DNA from: Castor canadensis | Lineage: Eukaryota > Chordata > Mammalia > Rodentia > Castoridae | Length of the DNA stretch: 64,000 nt | Assembly: GCF_047511655.1 (NCBI RefSeq) | Contig: NC_133392.1 | Location: forward strand, 88,653,042 to 88,717,041 | Direction of reading: 5' to 3' | The notes under the pieces: model-generated | Database searches by the model: none | What the model was told of the DNA's origin: nothing | Seen by the model: the letters and a program-made list of their open reading frames with translations, nothing else | Shown: positions 34,631-45,148 of the stretch, one piece after another | Position numbering within the stretch: position 1 is the first letter of the stretch | Layout: every line of letters begins with the position of its first letter | Made by a program: the position numbers and the translations under genes

Positions 34631-36470
34631 TGTTTTTGTTTGTTTTGTTTTGTTTTTGATGAAGCCCCTAGAAATGATTTTGTCTTGAATTTCAAGGACC
34701 TAGGATGTGGAGGGTTATTGGGGAGCTGAGTCAAGGATTCCCCCTTCTCATCCTCAAAACCCTTCTCCAGTGACACTCACATGCAGGTGGTCACAAAGTC
34801 AGTCAGAGATGGAGTCCCTTTTAGTCTGTCAGGCATGCTTTGACCTCTAGAAGCAGACATAGAGCTTCCTTGTGCCTCATTCAATCTCAAGAAAGAAGGG
34901 AAATGTAGTAGTTTATGTCATCAGGAGTAAGCTGGGGAGAGAGAGGGTAAGGTGGGTCAGAGAAAGTGCAGATTTCAAACAAAGGAGTAAAAAGATGGTC
35001 ACTGGAATTGGGGCAAGTGGACAACTCCCTTTCATAGGGGTTTCTATCTTCATAGGACATCCCAAACCTCTAAGCAAGTGATGGAGGGAGATGGGGTCCA
35101 GAGATCCTGGGGGATAGCCTCTTCCCAACTTACCCTAGAGAGGCTGGGATGCCCCAGAGAAGGCTCCACAGTAAAGCAGGTATGGAGGGAACAGCTCAAG
35201 CAGTGCTGGTCTCAACTCCAATGAGCATCACAGGCTCCTGGAGTGGGGCTGTACTCCTGCAGACAGAGGCCCTGCAGGCTAATGGCTGGGCAGGAGCACA
35301 GGGTAAATAAAGGGTGAGGAGGCCAGACAGGTGCCTCCAGGAGGGGTGACTATCATGCCTGGTGTTTCTCTGTGACAGGGAGGGTGCTTGGTTCCTAGAC
35401 AGGGAAATGCAAATAATGGCAATAAAAAATGCAGGGGATGTAAACTTGTCTTTGAAGCAGAGATTTTCTTTGTTCTAGAGATTTCCTTCAGTGACCCTCC
35501 TCTGGTCCTGACCTTGGTGAGGCTATCTACCATCCATATGCAAAGAATATAGTTTAGACTGGAGTGTTAGGAGCAGAAAGTCTTCACTATTCAATTCTAA
35601 GAGGCCACTTAATAAGAAATTATTTAAAAGAGACAATTTTTTTACTAAATAGGAAAGGAGAAAGATTTGAATCGAGCTTGAATTTGAAAAAATAAAACTG
35701 AAAAGGATAAAATTAAGCTTTTTAATCTTATATCTAGTGCAATTTAAATTACAAGTATGCATTAATTCTTAGTCTGAACAAAGAAGTAAGTCGTGTATCT
35801 TGGAACACTGTGTCAAGATGGTTGTACAATAGTCCTTTGCTTTCTATTTACTTTTATAGCCAATCATATGAAGGGATATTTCACAAAAGGCTTCTCATAA
35901 TTGTCTGATACATATATTTTTTCCTTTGATGTTCCTCTAGGGTCACTACCTCTGAGATGATTTGTTTGTTTCCCACTCTTACCTGTCACCCTTCTGCCAC
36001 CTCACTGTCTATAGCAGCATACTATATTTTAACAATTCTCCAACTTCATTGTCCTCAACACCATGCAAGTCCTCCATTGTTTGCCAGGTTTGAAACTTGA
36101 CTTTGAAATAGATTTCCATAGTTTACATTGTCCTATCAGATGTTAATTATATTTCACAGTCAGTCATCAGGAGACTGGCCCCCAAAAGAGCTTCACGAGT
36201 CAGTGAAATAGGAGTAAAATAGTGATGATGGAGAGTCATACACAGATATTTTCATGCAATCCCAACTTTAGCTATGCCACTTTACAACTATGAGAACTCA
36301 GTGATTATTTGGCTAACATTTACTGTTTTGTTTATTAAAATGGGGGGGCTAGAATCTGGAGGGGAAGGGTTTTGGTTTGTCTCCACTCTTTCCAGTTATA
36401 ACAGGGCAATTCCTTCACGTGAGAATTCACTAAGTTAGATCTTGTCTGTCACAGGGTTAGCTCATTCAGT
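34631..36470. other. Non-coding intergenic sequence
   Basis: No gene is recognised. A GTTTT-rich tract follows 34,620. Confidence 0.4.
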
Positions 36471-36659
36471 TGAGCATAAGACTTAATCTTAGGGATATGG
36501 AATCTTGTCCCTTGTTCCAGCCCCTGGCTGGACCACGCTATGGACTATGTCTGTCATTGAGTGTGTACTAGCTAATTTCCCCAGTTGCCTATGTGCTCTG
36601 TAGCTTGTCACCTAATTCTGTAAAGTTTCTACCTTCAACAAGAATTGTTTGTCATTGGA

Positions 36660-36900
36660 TGTCCTAAACTCAAACTGTTAACTTTAAGGTAATCACTGTC
36701 CAAAGAAATTTCTGCTCCAAGGTTTCCCTGTCCCATGGGTTAATTGTGAAGACTGTGAACCCACCTGGTTCTGCCCTTCCCATGGGTTAGCATAGGTTTT
36801 ACAAGCACCTGGAAAAGAGAGGCACGCTCTCTTGACCTCCAGATTCCATCTGGGCCCCACCATGCTCCCTTTTGTATTTCCTTTTATATCCCCTTGATTT
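36660..36900 (+). mobile_element. LTR fragment, family shared with 44.0-44.4 kb
   Basis: 'cttcccatgggttagcatag', 'caagcacctggaaaagagag' and 'cacgctctcttgacctcc' match, with scattered differences, the block at 44,180-44,275 ('gttagcataagttttgaaag', 'cacctggagaagagaagcat'). Confidence 0.55.
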
Positions 36901-36924
36901 TGCCTGACATTATAATTTATTATT

Positions 36925-37045
36925 ATTTTTTTAGAGCAGGTCTTGCTATGCTGCCAAGGCTGGTATCTAACTCCTGGATTCAAGCAGTCTCCCTGAAACA
37001 GCCTCCTAGCTGGGACTACAAACTCATGTACCATGCTCAGTTTCT
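36925..37045 (-). repeat. B1/Alu-like SINE
   Basis: 'gagcaggtcttgctatgctg', 'ccaaggctggtatctaactc' and 'cctcctagctgggactacaa' in reverse orientation. Confidence 0.75.
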
Positions 37046-37771
37046 AATTTCTAAAGAGAAAGTCTGCCAAAATAGTTAAGATGTTAACTGCTAAATCTTT
37101 CCTTAGATTTATAGAACCCAGAGCATCTGGTGAACTTTGTGACACCCCTCCTTACTTCTATATCAACTAACATAGAGTATGTAAATTGATGTGAGGTTGA
37201 ACTTGCAAAAAAGTAAATACCTGCCTAAAAAGAATTTCAGAGCTAGTCCCAGGAGGTTGAGGTTCACTGTAATGTTGTGGAAAAGATAAAAAGGAGACAC
37301 CTACCCTGGAGGATGGAGGCCCCACTCAGCATGTAGCCTTCTTACTCTGCTCCCATAGAAGCTCATATGCCCCTGAGTCCCCCAAAGACAGAGGTTGAGG
37401 TTGAGCCCTTCCATCTTCCAAGATGCTGGCCCCTGAATAAACCTGAATTCTTTCCCATTATCATCTCCCAAATACTGGCCTTTGAGTGGTAGGCAGCCCT
37501 GACATTCTTGTTACCCTTTCTCTCTCCTCTCTTGAACTTTGTGGAGGACATTTAGACACTTCAGCCTCCACTCCATGCCTTAAATTTTCAATTCATAACT
37601 CAGAAGGCCCATGGCAGTCCTTGAGCAGTAAGCTGAACAATGCTTTGAGGCCCAAGTTCTAGTGATAGTGTTGACTTGCTTCAGTAGCCACGGTGCTAGA
37701 AGTAGTAACTCTGAAGATGATGGTGATACTAGCATACCCAGTATCTTAACAAGGAGGAAATAAAGAATAAA

Positions 37772-37876
37772 ATTAGGCATGGTGGAATACACCTGTGGTC
37801 TCAGATAATCAAGAGATTGAGGCAGGAGGATCACTTGAGCTCAGGAGCTCAAAACTAACCTGGGCAACATAGTGTC
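37772..37876 (+). repeat. B1-like SINE, 5' part, split by an ERV
   Basis: 'aattaggcatggtggaatac', 'gaggcaggaggatcacttga' and 'cctgggcaacatagtgtc'. The SINE stops at 37,876 and resumes at 42,640 ('gtgtctgtttcaaag'). The five bases GTGTC occur on both sides of the provirus. Confidence 0.85.
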
Positions 37877-38236
37877 TGTAAGGTACTGCCAAATAAAGAC
37901 CACACCACATGTGAAAAAAAAGATTTATTGGTCCAGACAACAGGGCTGTCACTCTCGGGTTCAGAGTGGAGCGGCTTGGGTGAAATGGGTAGTGGGCTTT
38001 ATAGGAGGGGCCAAGCCATGGGGGAGGGAGAGAGAGTCTGGTCTCTGATTATCTGTGACCACCAGATGGAACAGGTCGACATGCCTGGCTAGTTGAGTAA
38101 CTGGAAATTCCTGAGTTGTATTGCAAGCTGAGAAACAATCAGGCAGGGAGAAACACAAAGTCATAAATCAGGGGGTCTGGTTTTGGTGCTAGCCTCAGGA
38201 CCTTCCGCCTGCCCCAAGAATGCCAGGGACCTAACA
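37877..38236 (-). repeat. 3' LTR of the provirus
   Basis: 360 bases, TGTTAGG...CCTTACA on the minus strand. TATAAA at 37,998-38,003 and AATAAA at 37,924-37,929, in the order expected for U3-R-U5. A weak polypurine tract (AAAAGGCTGGAA on the minus strand, 38,237-38,248) abuts it. Confidence 0.92.
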
Positions 38237-38382
38237 TTCCAGCCTTTTGTTGGTATTATGGGTGCCGATCAATCTAGCTGCTTCATGCTGAGTGGGGGCA
38301 TCATTAAGGGGGGTTCGGCTGGAATTTGAAAATTTGTGAGGTCCCCAGGCGTGGAGGCTGATGGTCTTTCCCAGGCTTCATC

Positions 38383-38865
38383 TCAGACAAGGCCAGTTGT
38401 GGTGAGAAGGTTGTAGTAGCATCTAGTGAGAAGTCTGTCTACTGAGTTCCCTGAATGATACACTGGTTTTTCAGGATCAAACACCTGGGTGTGAGTAACA
38501 ATGTTCCCAGCAAGGTGGACACTCCTGAGTTCTAACCAATGCTCCGCAGGGCAATAAGTGGGGTTGAAGCAGGTAAATTGATTATCATGGGAACACACCT
38601 GATAGATGGTGTGATTGTGAGTGAATGACCTGATAATAGAGCCTGCACAGAAATAGTAAGTGTGTAACAGTAAAGTCTTAGTAACAATACTTCCTGACTG
38701 CACAATGCACATGCATGGGTCACAGGAGGAGGATTTCTGGGCTGCGAAGGGAAAGCAGATCAAGAGCAAGATGAGGAATAAGAGCTTATGCAGGAGTGGA
38801 AGAGGGAGAGAGTTTGTAGGGGAGGCGGAGCCACGTGGGGCCCAGCAGTACGCAAGAGTACTCAT
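38383..38865 (-). pseudogene. ERV env remnant (surface-unit N-terminus only)
   Basis: A 160-codon frame starts with a signal-peptide-like hydrophobic run (LLFLILLLICFPFAA) after a basic/polar leader, then a cysteine-containing ectodomain-like stretch. The frame ends about 150 bases before the 3' LTR. The rest of the surface unit and the entire transmembrane subunit are absent. Confidence 0.7.
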
Positions 38866-38884
38866 CCTTTCTTGTAGTGGAAGA

Positions 38885-39232
38885 GTCTGAAGTTGGTGAG
38901 CAAAGTTTTATCCTTGAAAGGTGCTGTCACTGGGGGATCCCATTGAGCTTGACAGTGGTAGGCATTGTAAGGATGACCAGATGAGGGCCAGTCCACTGAG
39001 GTCCCAATGGAGGGGGTCAAAGATCCTTTAGGAGAACAAGATCCCCTTGTTTAACAGAAATTGTTACAGGGTCCTTTGAGGGGTGGGGCAGGATCTGGTC
39101 TGCATGCTCTCTAAGAAGTTCCCAGAGGAGGTTAAGATAAGGTAGGTAGTCTGCCAAAGGAGCAGAGTCTGTTGGAGGCAAGTTTCCTAAGAGAACTGGG
39201 CGGCCATACATTACTTTAAAGGGGCTCAAGAA
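38885..39232 (-). pseudogene. ERV integrase C-terminal remnant
   Basis: MSPFKVMYGRPVLLGNLPP opens a 70-codon frame (39,017-39,229), followed in another frame by GPQWTGPHLVILTMPT. Both are hallmarks of the C-terminal part of gammaretroviral integrase. The zinc-binding and catalytic domains are missing. The 3' end overlaps the env start, as in related viruses. Confidence 0.83.
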
Positions 39233-39234
39233 GG

Positions 39235-39485
39235 AAGGGCTTCAGGGAGTCTGTCCCTTTAAGAATACTCCTAGGTAGGTGATCTGAGGGAGACATAATT
39301 GTGCCTTCTCCATAGAGACTTTGTATCCCTGGAGGCCAGAAAGTTTTAAAAAGGACTCAGTCGCCCTGTAGATGAAGGCTGTCTTTAAACCCTTGTGGCA
39401 AAACTGTCCAGGTTAGTTGCTGTGAAGCGTTTGTGGAATCTTTAAAGGCAAATAGAGGCTGACTGTCAGAATGCAGGTTAAATGT
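39235..39485 (-). pseudogene. ERV reverse-transcriptase fragment, internally deleted
   Basis: The minus strand shows the segment LTWTVLPQGFKDSLHLQ, then a stop, then GYKVSMEKAQLCLPQITYLG. In gammaretroviral RT these two parts are separated by the catalytic aspartate motif; here that stretch is absent and an in-frame stop lies in between. The fragment then runs, after another stop, straight into integrase C-terminal sequence, so the rest of RT, RNase H and the integrase core are deleted. Confidence 0.82.
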
Positions 39486-39489
39486 AACA

Positions 39490-40160
39490 CTTTTGGATAA
39501 AAGAGAGCTATAGCTCATTATTTTACATAAACTGACACTTTTAACTTTGTAAATGTATCTAAATATGATAAAGTATAGACAACACAGTTATAAGGTGATT
39601 AAGAGACCATTGCATGAGCAAATACGTTAATGAACTCTGATTTAGTAGTACTTAAAGCTTGACAAGATCAACAGAAAACACAAGTAATTACTTTGATAAA
39701 CTATTTCCCTATAACAGTTTTTTGTAGATGTTACTCAGAGCAGAACAATATTAAGATAACCTTGTAATTTTATAGATGTAGAGAATTTGATTTTAGTTTG
39801 ACATGACCCTAAAAATCTTTTAGGCAACTCTTAGATCATTTAAAACTTACTCAGACCTTCAAACAACATATTAAACCCTTTGTTGGTTTGTCCTTATCCC
39901 TCCTCTCCATATTTGAAACAATCTTTAGGACAAACCCTTCTTTACAAAATCCTTTCTCATCCAAAAAACCATTCCTTTTTCCTTTAACTTCTCAAAAAAT
40001 ACATTTAATACCTATCTATATCCTTTCCAGTTGTTTACTTTGTAGCTTGTATTTTAAAATTAACTTTTATAAGAATTATAATTTTAAATAAGACTGTCTT
40101 TCCTTTTTGGTTGGTGGAGGGGACCTTCCACCCCCACCACAGAGATTTGTGAACAATAAA
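39490..40160 (-). other. AT-rich, apparently non-coding segment inside the provirus
   Basis: Lies between the gag end and the RT fragment, where protease and early RT would be expected. It is strongly AT-rich ('aagtatagacaacacagtta', 'ttaaaattaacttttataag') and no protease or RT motif could be read in any minus frame. It is either a family-specific non-coding region or an insertion. Confidence 0.5.
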
Positions 40161-40162
40161 GC

Positions 40163-42250
40163 TTACCTGAGAAGTCTGGTAGGTGATTGAGGACTACCTG
40201 CTACTTGGACAGCTACACTGCTCCTCCGAGGTGATCTTGAAGGGGGCCGAGGTCCCAGGGCCACATCAGTCTTCTGCTGCCAGGCCCAAGAGTTTTGTGA
40301 GACCTTTACTCTGTTGAGAGTGGGAGTAGGAGACTGACCTACCTTGCAGAGACAAAGAGGGGCAGTCGTCCTTCCAGTGTCCACTCTGGCCACATTGTGG
40401 TCAGGGGCTTGGTGGCAGGTGAGGTGAAGGTCAGTGTTCTGCCCAGTGTTCCATCTGGTTGCACTTGAAGCAGGCCCCTGGAGGTATGCGTTGTCTGGCC
40501 CATTTCAAAGTTGGAGGGGGTGGCCTCAGGGCAGCTGTCAAGAGCTGGGTTTTTCACTGGTCTCAAACCTCATCTCAGTTATTAAATACCTTAAATGCCA
40601 TTTTCACAAGATCTCCCTGGGGATTGGGTGGTTTGAAGGCCATCCTCTGTCTGTTTAAGTTTTCTTTGAATATCAGGGAGGGATTGGGAAATAAAATGAG
40701 AGTTGAGAATAATTATTCCATCCTTGGAAGATAGGTCTCATGCCAAGTCATATCATATGCTTGGGTTAGGTATTTAAATTCTTTACTATAGGAGGCTGAG
40801 TCATTAGAGAAGGAGTTAAGTCTCTTTTCAATTTGAGAAAGTTCAGTCATGGAAAAGGGCACACGAATTCTGAACATGCCATCAGCTCCTGCCACCTCCC
40901 GGAGTGGTACAGGTGGGCTGAGCGTGCTTGGGAGGAGGGATGGGAGTGGGTATGGGATGCAGGTGGGGAGGAGAAGGGTGAGGGTGTAGCAGGGGCTGAG
41001 GGCAAGGCTGGCGGTGTTGGCTCTTGATGGTGGTGTTGGCTCAGGGTCAATTGTGACCACTGTAGAAGGGGAATAGGGTGGCGGCTGTTTGGGAGAGCCA
41101 GCAGGGGTGGAAGAAGGGGGTCTGAACTGGAAGGATGGGGTGGGAAAAGAGATTGAAGTAGAGGACCAGAGGGAGGAGTTGGGAGGTGGGCAGACAGAGC
41201 CCATGAGGTCACAAGTAAGGGAAGGATCTTCTGAAGGGAGTTCAGTGGGAGGGAGAGACACAGACTTTGAGGGGGGCATTTGTCACTGGCAAGGAGTATT
41301 TGAACAGCACTAGAAGATTGGAGCAGGGAGGGTCGAGAGCAGAGACAAAGGAAAGCTTGGATGAATGGAATTTCGGATCACTTGCCATTGTGATGGCAGA
41401 AATTGTTAAGATCTAGGAGTGTGTGAAAATCAAAAGTACTGTTTTCAGGCCATTGTGAATGATTGTCTAGCTTGTACTGAGGCCAAACGGTGTTACAGTA
41501 ATAGATCAGTTGCTTAGATTATATATCATCTTGGAGACCAAGGTTCCTGAGAGACTGGAGAAGGCATTCCAGGAGCATGGATGTGTCTAATTTAGAGTGT
41601 GTGGTCCCCATAATGTAGAAGAAAAGGAGAGAAACAGAGAGAGAGAGAGAGAAAGAGAGGCAGGTGCCTTGGTGAGTTTACTCTTCAGGCCAACATAAAT
41701 CTAGGTCAAGATCTAGCCTCCCTTATCTGACTCAGGCAAGGAGAGCAGAATCATCTGGTTGCTGTTTAGTCAAAGTAAGCTGGAGGGGCTGTCGAGCTCT
41801 CACCCTGGGCAGAGGAAAGGAAAACAGGGAGGGAGAGCAGGAGACAGGGAGTGAGAGTGAGAGGGAGGGGGAGTGTCACCTGAATGGGTTCCCAAGGGTG
41901 GGCATCCCCAGCCTGGTTGCCATCCAACAGAGAATGTCCCAACCAGTGAGTCAGGCACCCCGTGCTAAGTGGTGGGTGCCCCAGCAGGCAAGAGAGGCGT
42001 ACCTGGCATAGTGCTACGACTTCTGGACCAGGAAGAGCAGGCAGCCCCAGCAGGAGGTGACACTTACTGAGTCTGAGGAGTAGATCAGGTGGAGAGCAGT
42101 GGAAGAGAGAGACTAATGATGGATGGGAAAGCCGGCAAGGCCGTAAGGTCCAAGATCCACAGTCCAGAGGCATGTGGGGTCAACTCAGCAGTCTGGGTTC
42201 AGGACAGGGCAGGACATGAAGGCCAAGGATGCAGCCCCAGGCTGGAGCAT
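40163..42250 (-). pseudogene. ERV gag remnant
   Basis: Matrix-like sequence lies at about 41,310-41,620, with an in-frame stop at 41,378-41,380. A 188-codon open stretch at 40,713-41,279 holds a proline-rich middle followed by the capsid start, recognisable by VPFSMTELSQIEKRLNSF and EFKYLTQAYDMTWHETY, typical of gammaretroviral gag. A damaged nucleocapsid zinc knuckle (CGQSGHWKDDC visible) lies at about 40,362-40,394, with its first cysteine lost. Most of the capsid C-terminal half is missing. It is non-functional. Confidence 0.85.
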
Positions 42251-42262
42251 CCTGTTAACTGC

Positions 42263-42280
42263 TCCTGGGTTTCAGCACCA
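42263..42280 (-). other. Retroviral primer-binding site, tRNA-Phe type
   Basis: The minus strand reads TGGTGCTGAAACCCAGGA two bases after the 5' LTR. It pairs with the 3' end of tRNA-Phe except for two positions, both of the kind produced by CpG decay (C to T, G to A). This places the element with tRNA-Phe-primed (ERV-F-like) class I elements by primer type. Confidence 0.8.
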
Positions 42281-42282
42281 GA

Positions 42283-42639
42283 TGTAAGGTACTGCCGAAT
42301 AAAGACCACGCCATGTGTGGAAAAGAACCAGACTGCAGGGCTGTCACTCTCAGATTCAGAGTGGAGTAGCCTGGGTGAAATGAGTAGTGGGCTTTATAGG
42401 AGGGGCCAAGCCATGGGGGAGGGAGAGAGAGTCTGGTCTCTGATTATCTGTGATCATCAGATGGAACAGGTCAACATGCCTGGCCAGTTGAGTAACTGGA
42501 AGTTCCTGAGTTTTGTATGTAGAGAAACAAGAAGGGAAACAATTAGGGGAGTTTGGCAAGCAGTCATAAATCAGGGGATCTGGTTTTGGTGCTAGCCTTG
42601 GGACCTTCAGCCCACCCCAAGAATGCCAGGGACCTAACA
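42283..42639 (-). repeat. 5' LTR of the provirus
   Basis: 357 bases starting TGTTAGGTCC and ending ACCTTACA on the minus strand, with a TATA box (TATAAA) at 42,393-42,398. Compared with the other LTR it lacks the segment holding AATAAA, and many single-base differences are visible. Confidence 0.92.
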
Positions 42640-42655
42640 GTGTCTGTTTCAAAGT

Positions 42656-43240
42656 CAGACAGACAGACACGTGTGCACATGCATACACACACACATACAG
42701 AAACTACCCTTATTTGTTTTACTCTTGTTACTAGAGGGAAGGGAAGAATAAAGAGGACCCTCAGTTTTCCCACTTTCCATGCAATTCACAAGAACCTGAA
42801 ATTCACATCGAAAAAGCATTTTGAAGCATCTCACAAAAAGCTGAATCTCGCAAGAAAGAAGTCTAGCAAGGATATATTTTAGTGAAACAGGATGAAGTAG
42901 GGAGAAATAGGAAAGGGAGAGAGAAACATGTACTTTCCTGTACTTTACATGCAGGAAATGGGAATAAAGAAAATTCAAAATGATGGGTATCATGTAGGGT
43001 ATTTATCTAGGGACCCCATCTTGAATTTCTATGTAGACACCTGGTCAAGTTACCTAGCAACTCCTAGTCATTTCATTAAGTTTCCAAGCACTGAGACAAT
43101 GGGTTTAAGGAGACTCTATTACCACCCAATTCGTGGCCAAGATGGGTGCTACTATTATTCTAAAAATGTAGACAAGTGGCCTGTATTTACCCAAAACATC
43201 ATCGGGACAATAGCTGTGAGTTTAGGACGTCTGTTTCTCC
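42656..43240. other. Non-coding sequence right of the provirus
   Basis: A short CA-rich tract at 42,684-42,700, then single-copy-looking sequence. No gene is recognised. Confidence 0.4.
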
Positions 43241-43244
43241 ATTC

Positions 43245-43245
<1 letters not shown>

Positions 43246-43286
<41 letters not shown>
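43246..43286. repeat. (TG)20 microsatellite
   Basis: About 20 uninterrupted TG units abutting an ID-like SINE. Confidence 0.96.
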
Positions 43287-43290
<4 letters not shown>

Positions 43291-43362
43291 GGGAATTGAA
43301 CTAAGTACTTCACACATACTAGGTAAGTGCTCTCCCACTTGAGCCATGCCTTCAGCCCCATT
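43287..43362 (-). repeat. ID-like SINE
   Basis: 'tactgggaattgaactaagt' and 'tctcccacttgagccatgcc' in reverse orientation. The TG microsatellite sits at its A-tail side. Confidence 0.8.
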
Positions 43363-43564
43363 TTGTCAGTCATAACCTTTAATTTTCTAGCTATCTATAC
43401 CAAGAATTTTGAGCTTCCTAACATCTCAGAGGAGAAAGTAGATGAAGATAGCCTTTTTATGACTCTATTCTTGTAACTTAACATCTAAAAGAAGATGGTG
43501 GGAAGAGAGCTTGCTGTTCTGGGTTTTCAGGTTTTACTTCCTGGTTCTGCTTTAATTCCTGAGT

Positions 43565-43872
43565 CTGGTCTTTGTTTTCAGTACTGGGGGTTGAACTCAG
43601 GGGCTTACATTTGCTAGGCAGGCACACTCTATCACTTGAGCCAGGGCACCAGTCCTTTTCATTTTGGTTATTTTCAGGAAGTCTTGCTTTATGCCCCAGT
43701 CATCCTAGATGCATCCTGGTAGCTGGGATGACAGGAACGTGTCACCATGCCCTGCCATTGGTTGAGATGAGGTTTTCATGAACTTTTTCCCTGGCTAGTC
43801 TCCAACCAAGATCCTTCTGATCTCTACCTTTCAAGTAACAAAATTATAGGTGTGAGCCACAGTGCCTGGCCA
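43565..43872 (-). repeat. Composite B1-dID-like SINE
   Basis: 'gtactgggggttgaactcag', 'tatcacttgagccagggcac' and 'attataggtgtgagccacag' in reverse orientation. Confidence 0.85.
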
Positions 43873-44004
43873 ATATTTATTAAATTTCCCTGTCCGCTCA
43901 TCTATCCTGCCTCACATTCACTGCTTACCCAAACTACTCTATAAGCTAGCATATCTCAGGCCACCCTAGCATAACCTTTCAGTAGAGTAATGAAGTCTTT
44001 TCAT

Positions 44005-44430
44005 CAATTTGAGGCAGGCTAGAGTTAGGGAATGTTTGGTACTCAAAAAAATATGACTTAATATTTTATGTGTATGTAGGTTGCCCCCCTTGGCCCAGGG
44101 ATGACTCAGACTGCCCTCATCTGGCCCAGGAACAAGCCATACTCTTCCCCTCTTGTTGATTATTGGTTTGAAATCCCCTGGTTCCTCTCTTCCCATAGGT
44201 TAGCATAAGTTTTGAAAGCACCTGGAGAAGAGAAGCATGCTCTCTCTGCTTCCCAGCTTCCATCTGTATTTCCTTCCCTAACTTTTAGTAAACCCCAGTT
44301 ACACCCACCTGTTCTGCTTGAATTCTTCCATGCCAGAGAACAAGGACCAAGATCTTCTGGAAATTCCTTTTGCCATTAACAACTTCTGGTCACTTTTAAT
44401 CACAGTTCAGAGATTATTATGCTCTATTCC
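44005..44430 (+). mobile_element. Solo LTR or LTR fragment
   Basis: The block 'gttagcataagttttgaaag ... agagaagcatgctctc' matches 36.78-36.84 kb. Its downstream part 'tagtaaaccccagttacacc' and 'gagaacaaggaccaagatct' looks like an R/U5 end. The upstream part 'aggctagagttaggga ... atgacttaatattttatg' recurs at 44,866-44,935. Confidence 0.6.
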
Positions 44431-44863
44431 ATGTAAAAATCAAAAATGTCAACTTACTTCCTGTCTACCTCAGGCCTGTTTTGTGTGGGAGCTTCCAAGC
44501 TAAAAGGTGGGAGACAGGGGCAGAGGATGAGCTAGGTTTCCCTCTTTCTGCTCCAAGGCCTATATTTTAATTCCTCTCTTCTCCACTAGGCAAGGCAGTC
44601 AAGGGCACTTCTGGAGTGAAAGGCAGTGGGAGGAAGAGAAGGGCAAGAAGACTAGGCCCTGGCCAGTAGCTGGTAGCTTCTGGCTATGGAGATGGGAGAG
44701 TCTATAATTTCTTCTTTCTTGGGTGCTCATTCGTTTCTAGTAGCTTCTGTATCTGCTATATATGGTCCTATTTTTATGTAAAGTTTTATCAGACATCAGA
44801 GATTCACTACATACTGATTTTTAATTTTACATTAAGTTGGAAATGTTTTAACACCATTAGTAA

Positions 44864-45010
44864 TGATGCAGGCTAGACTTAGGGAAAATTCAGGACTCTT
44901 AAAACATATATGTCTTAATATTGTAATTCAGGTTGAACATTGCTCTCTTTTGCTGAGCCTTCTTTTCAATTGCAGATGTGTGCAAGTTATTCATTCCCTA
45001 GTTCAGGGAC
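44864..45010 (+). mobile_element. Partial copy of the same LTR 5' part
   Basis: 'gatgcaggctagacttaggg', 'gtcttaatattgtaattcag' and 'gttgaacattgctctc' parallel the beginning of the LTR at 44.0 kb. Confidence 0.5.
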
Positions 45011-45148
45011 AATTAAAGTTTTAAAAGGATTTTTAAAAATTTTTTATTTATGTTTTGGTGGTACTAGGGCTTGAACTCAGGGCCTCACACTTGCTACACA
45101 GGTGCTCTTCCACTTGAGCCACTCCACAAGCCCTTTTTTTTATGTTGG

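Larger units (their letters stand above)
37872..42644 (-). mobile_element. Degraded ERV1 (gammaretrovirus-like) provirus with target-site duplication
   Basis: Two LTRs (37,877-38,236 and 42,283-42,639) flank 4 kb of internal sequence on the minus strand. LTR ends are TG...CA, and both outer edges carry the 5-bp duplication GTGTC (37,872-37,876; 42,640-42,644). An 18-base primer-binding site lies two bases inside the 5' LTR. Remnants of gag (matrix, capsid start, zinc knuckle), RT, the C-terminal part of integrase and the N-terminal part of env occur in the right order. Most of pol and the whole transmembrane subunit are missing, and stops and frame breaks are frequent, so it cannot make functional virus. 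It landed in a B1-like SINE. Confidence 0.93.

Noticed and set aside
41810..42173. Leucine-rich minus-strand frame upstream of gag in the provirus
   Set aside because: It falls in the retroviral leader/early gag zone with low-complexity composition; no known viral product could be recognised, so no separate gene is called.
42356..42694. 112-codon minus-strand frame and its near twin at 37,961-38,164
   Set aside because: Both are translations of the two LTR copies, which explains their similarity; they are not genes.
43155..43373. Frame with a His-Thr repeat
   Set aside because: It is the (TG)20 microsatellite read on the other strand.
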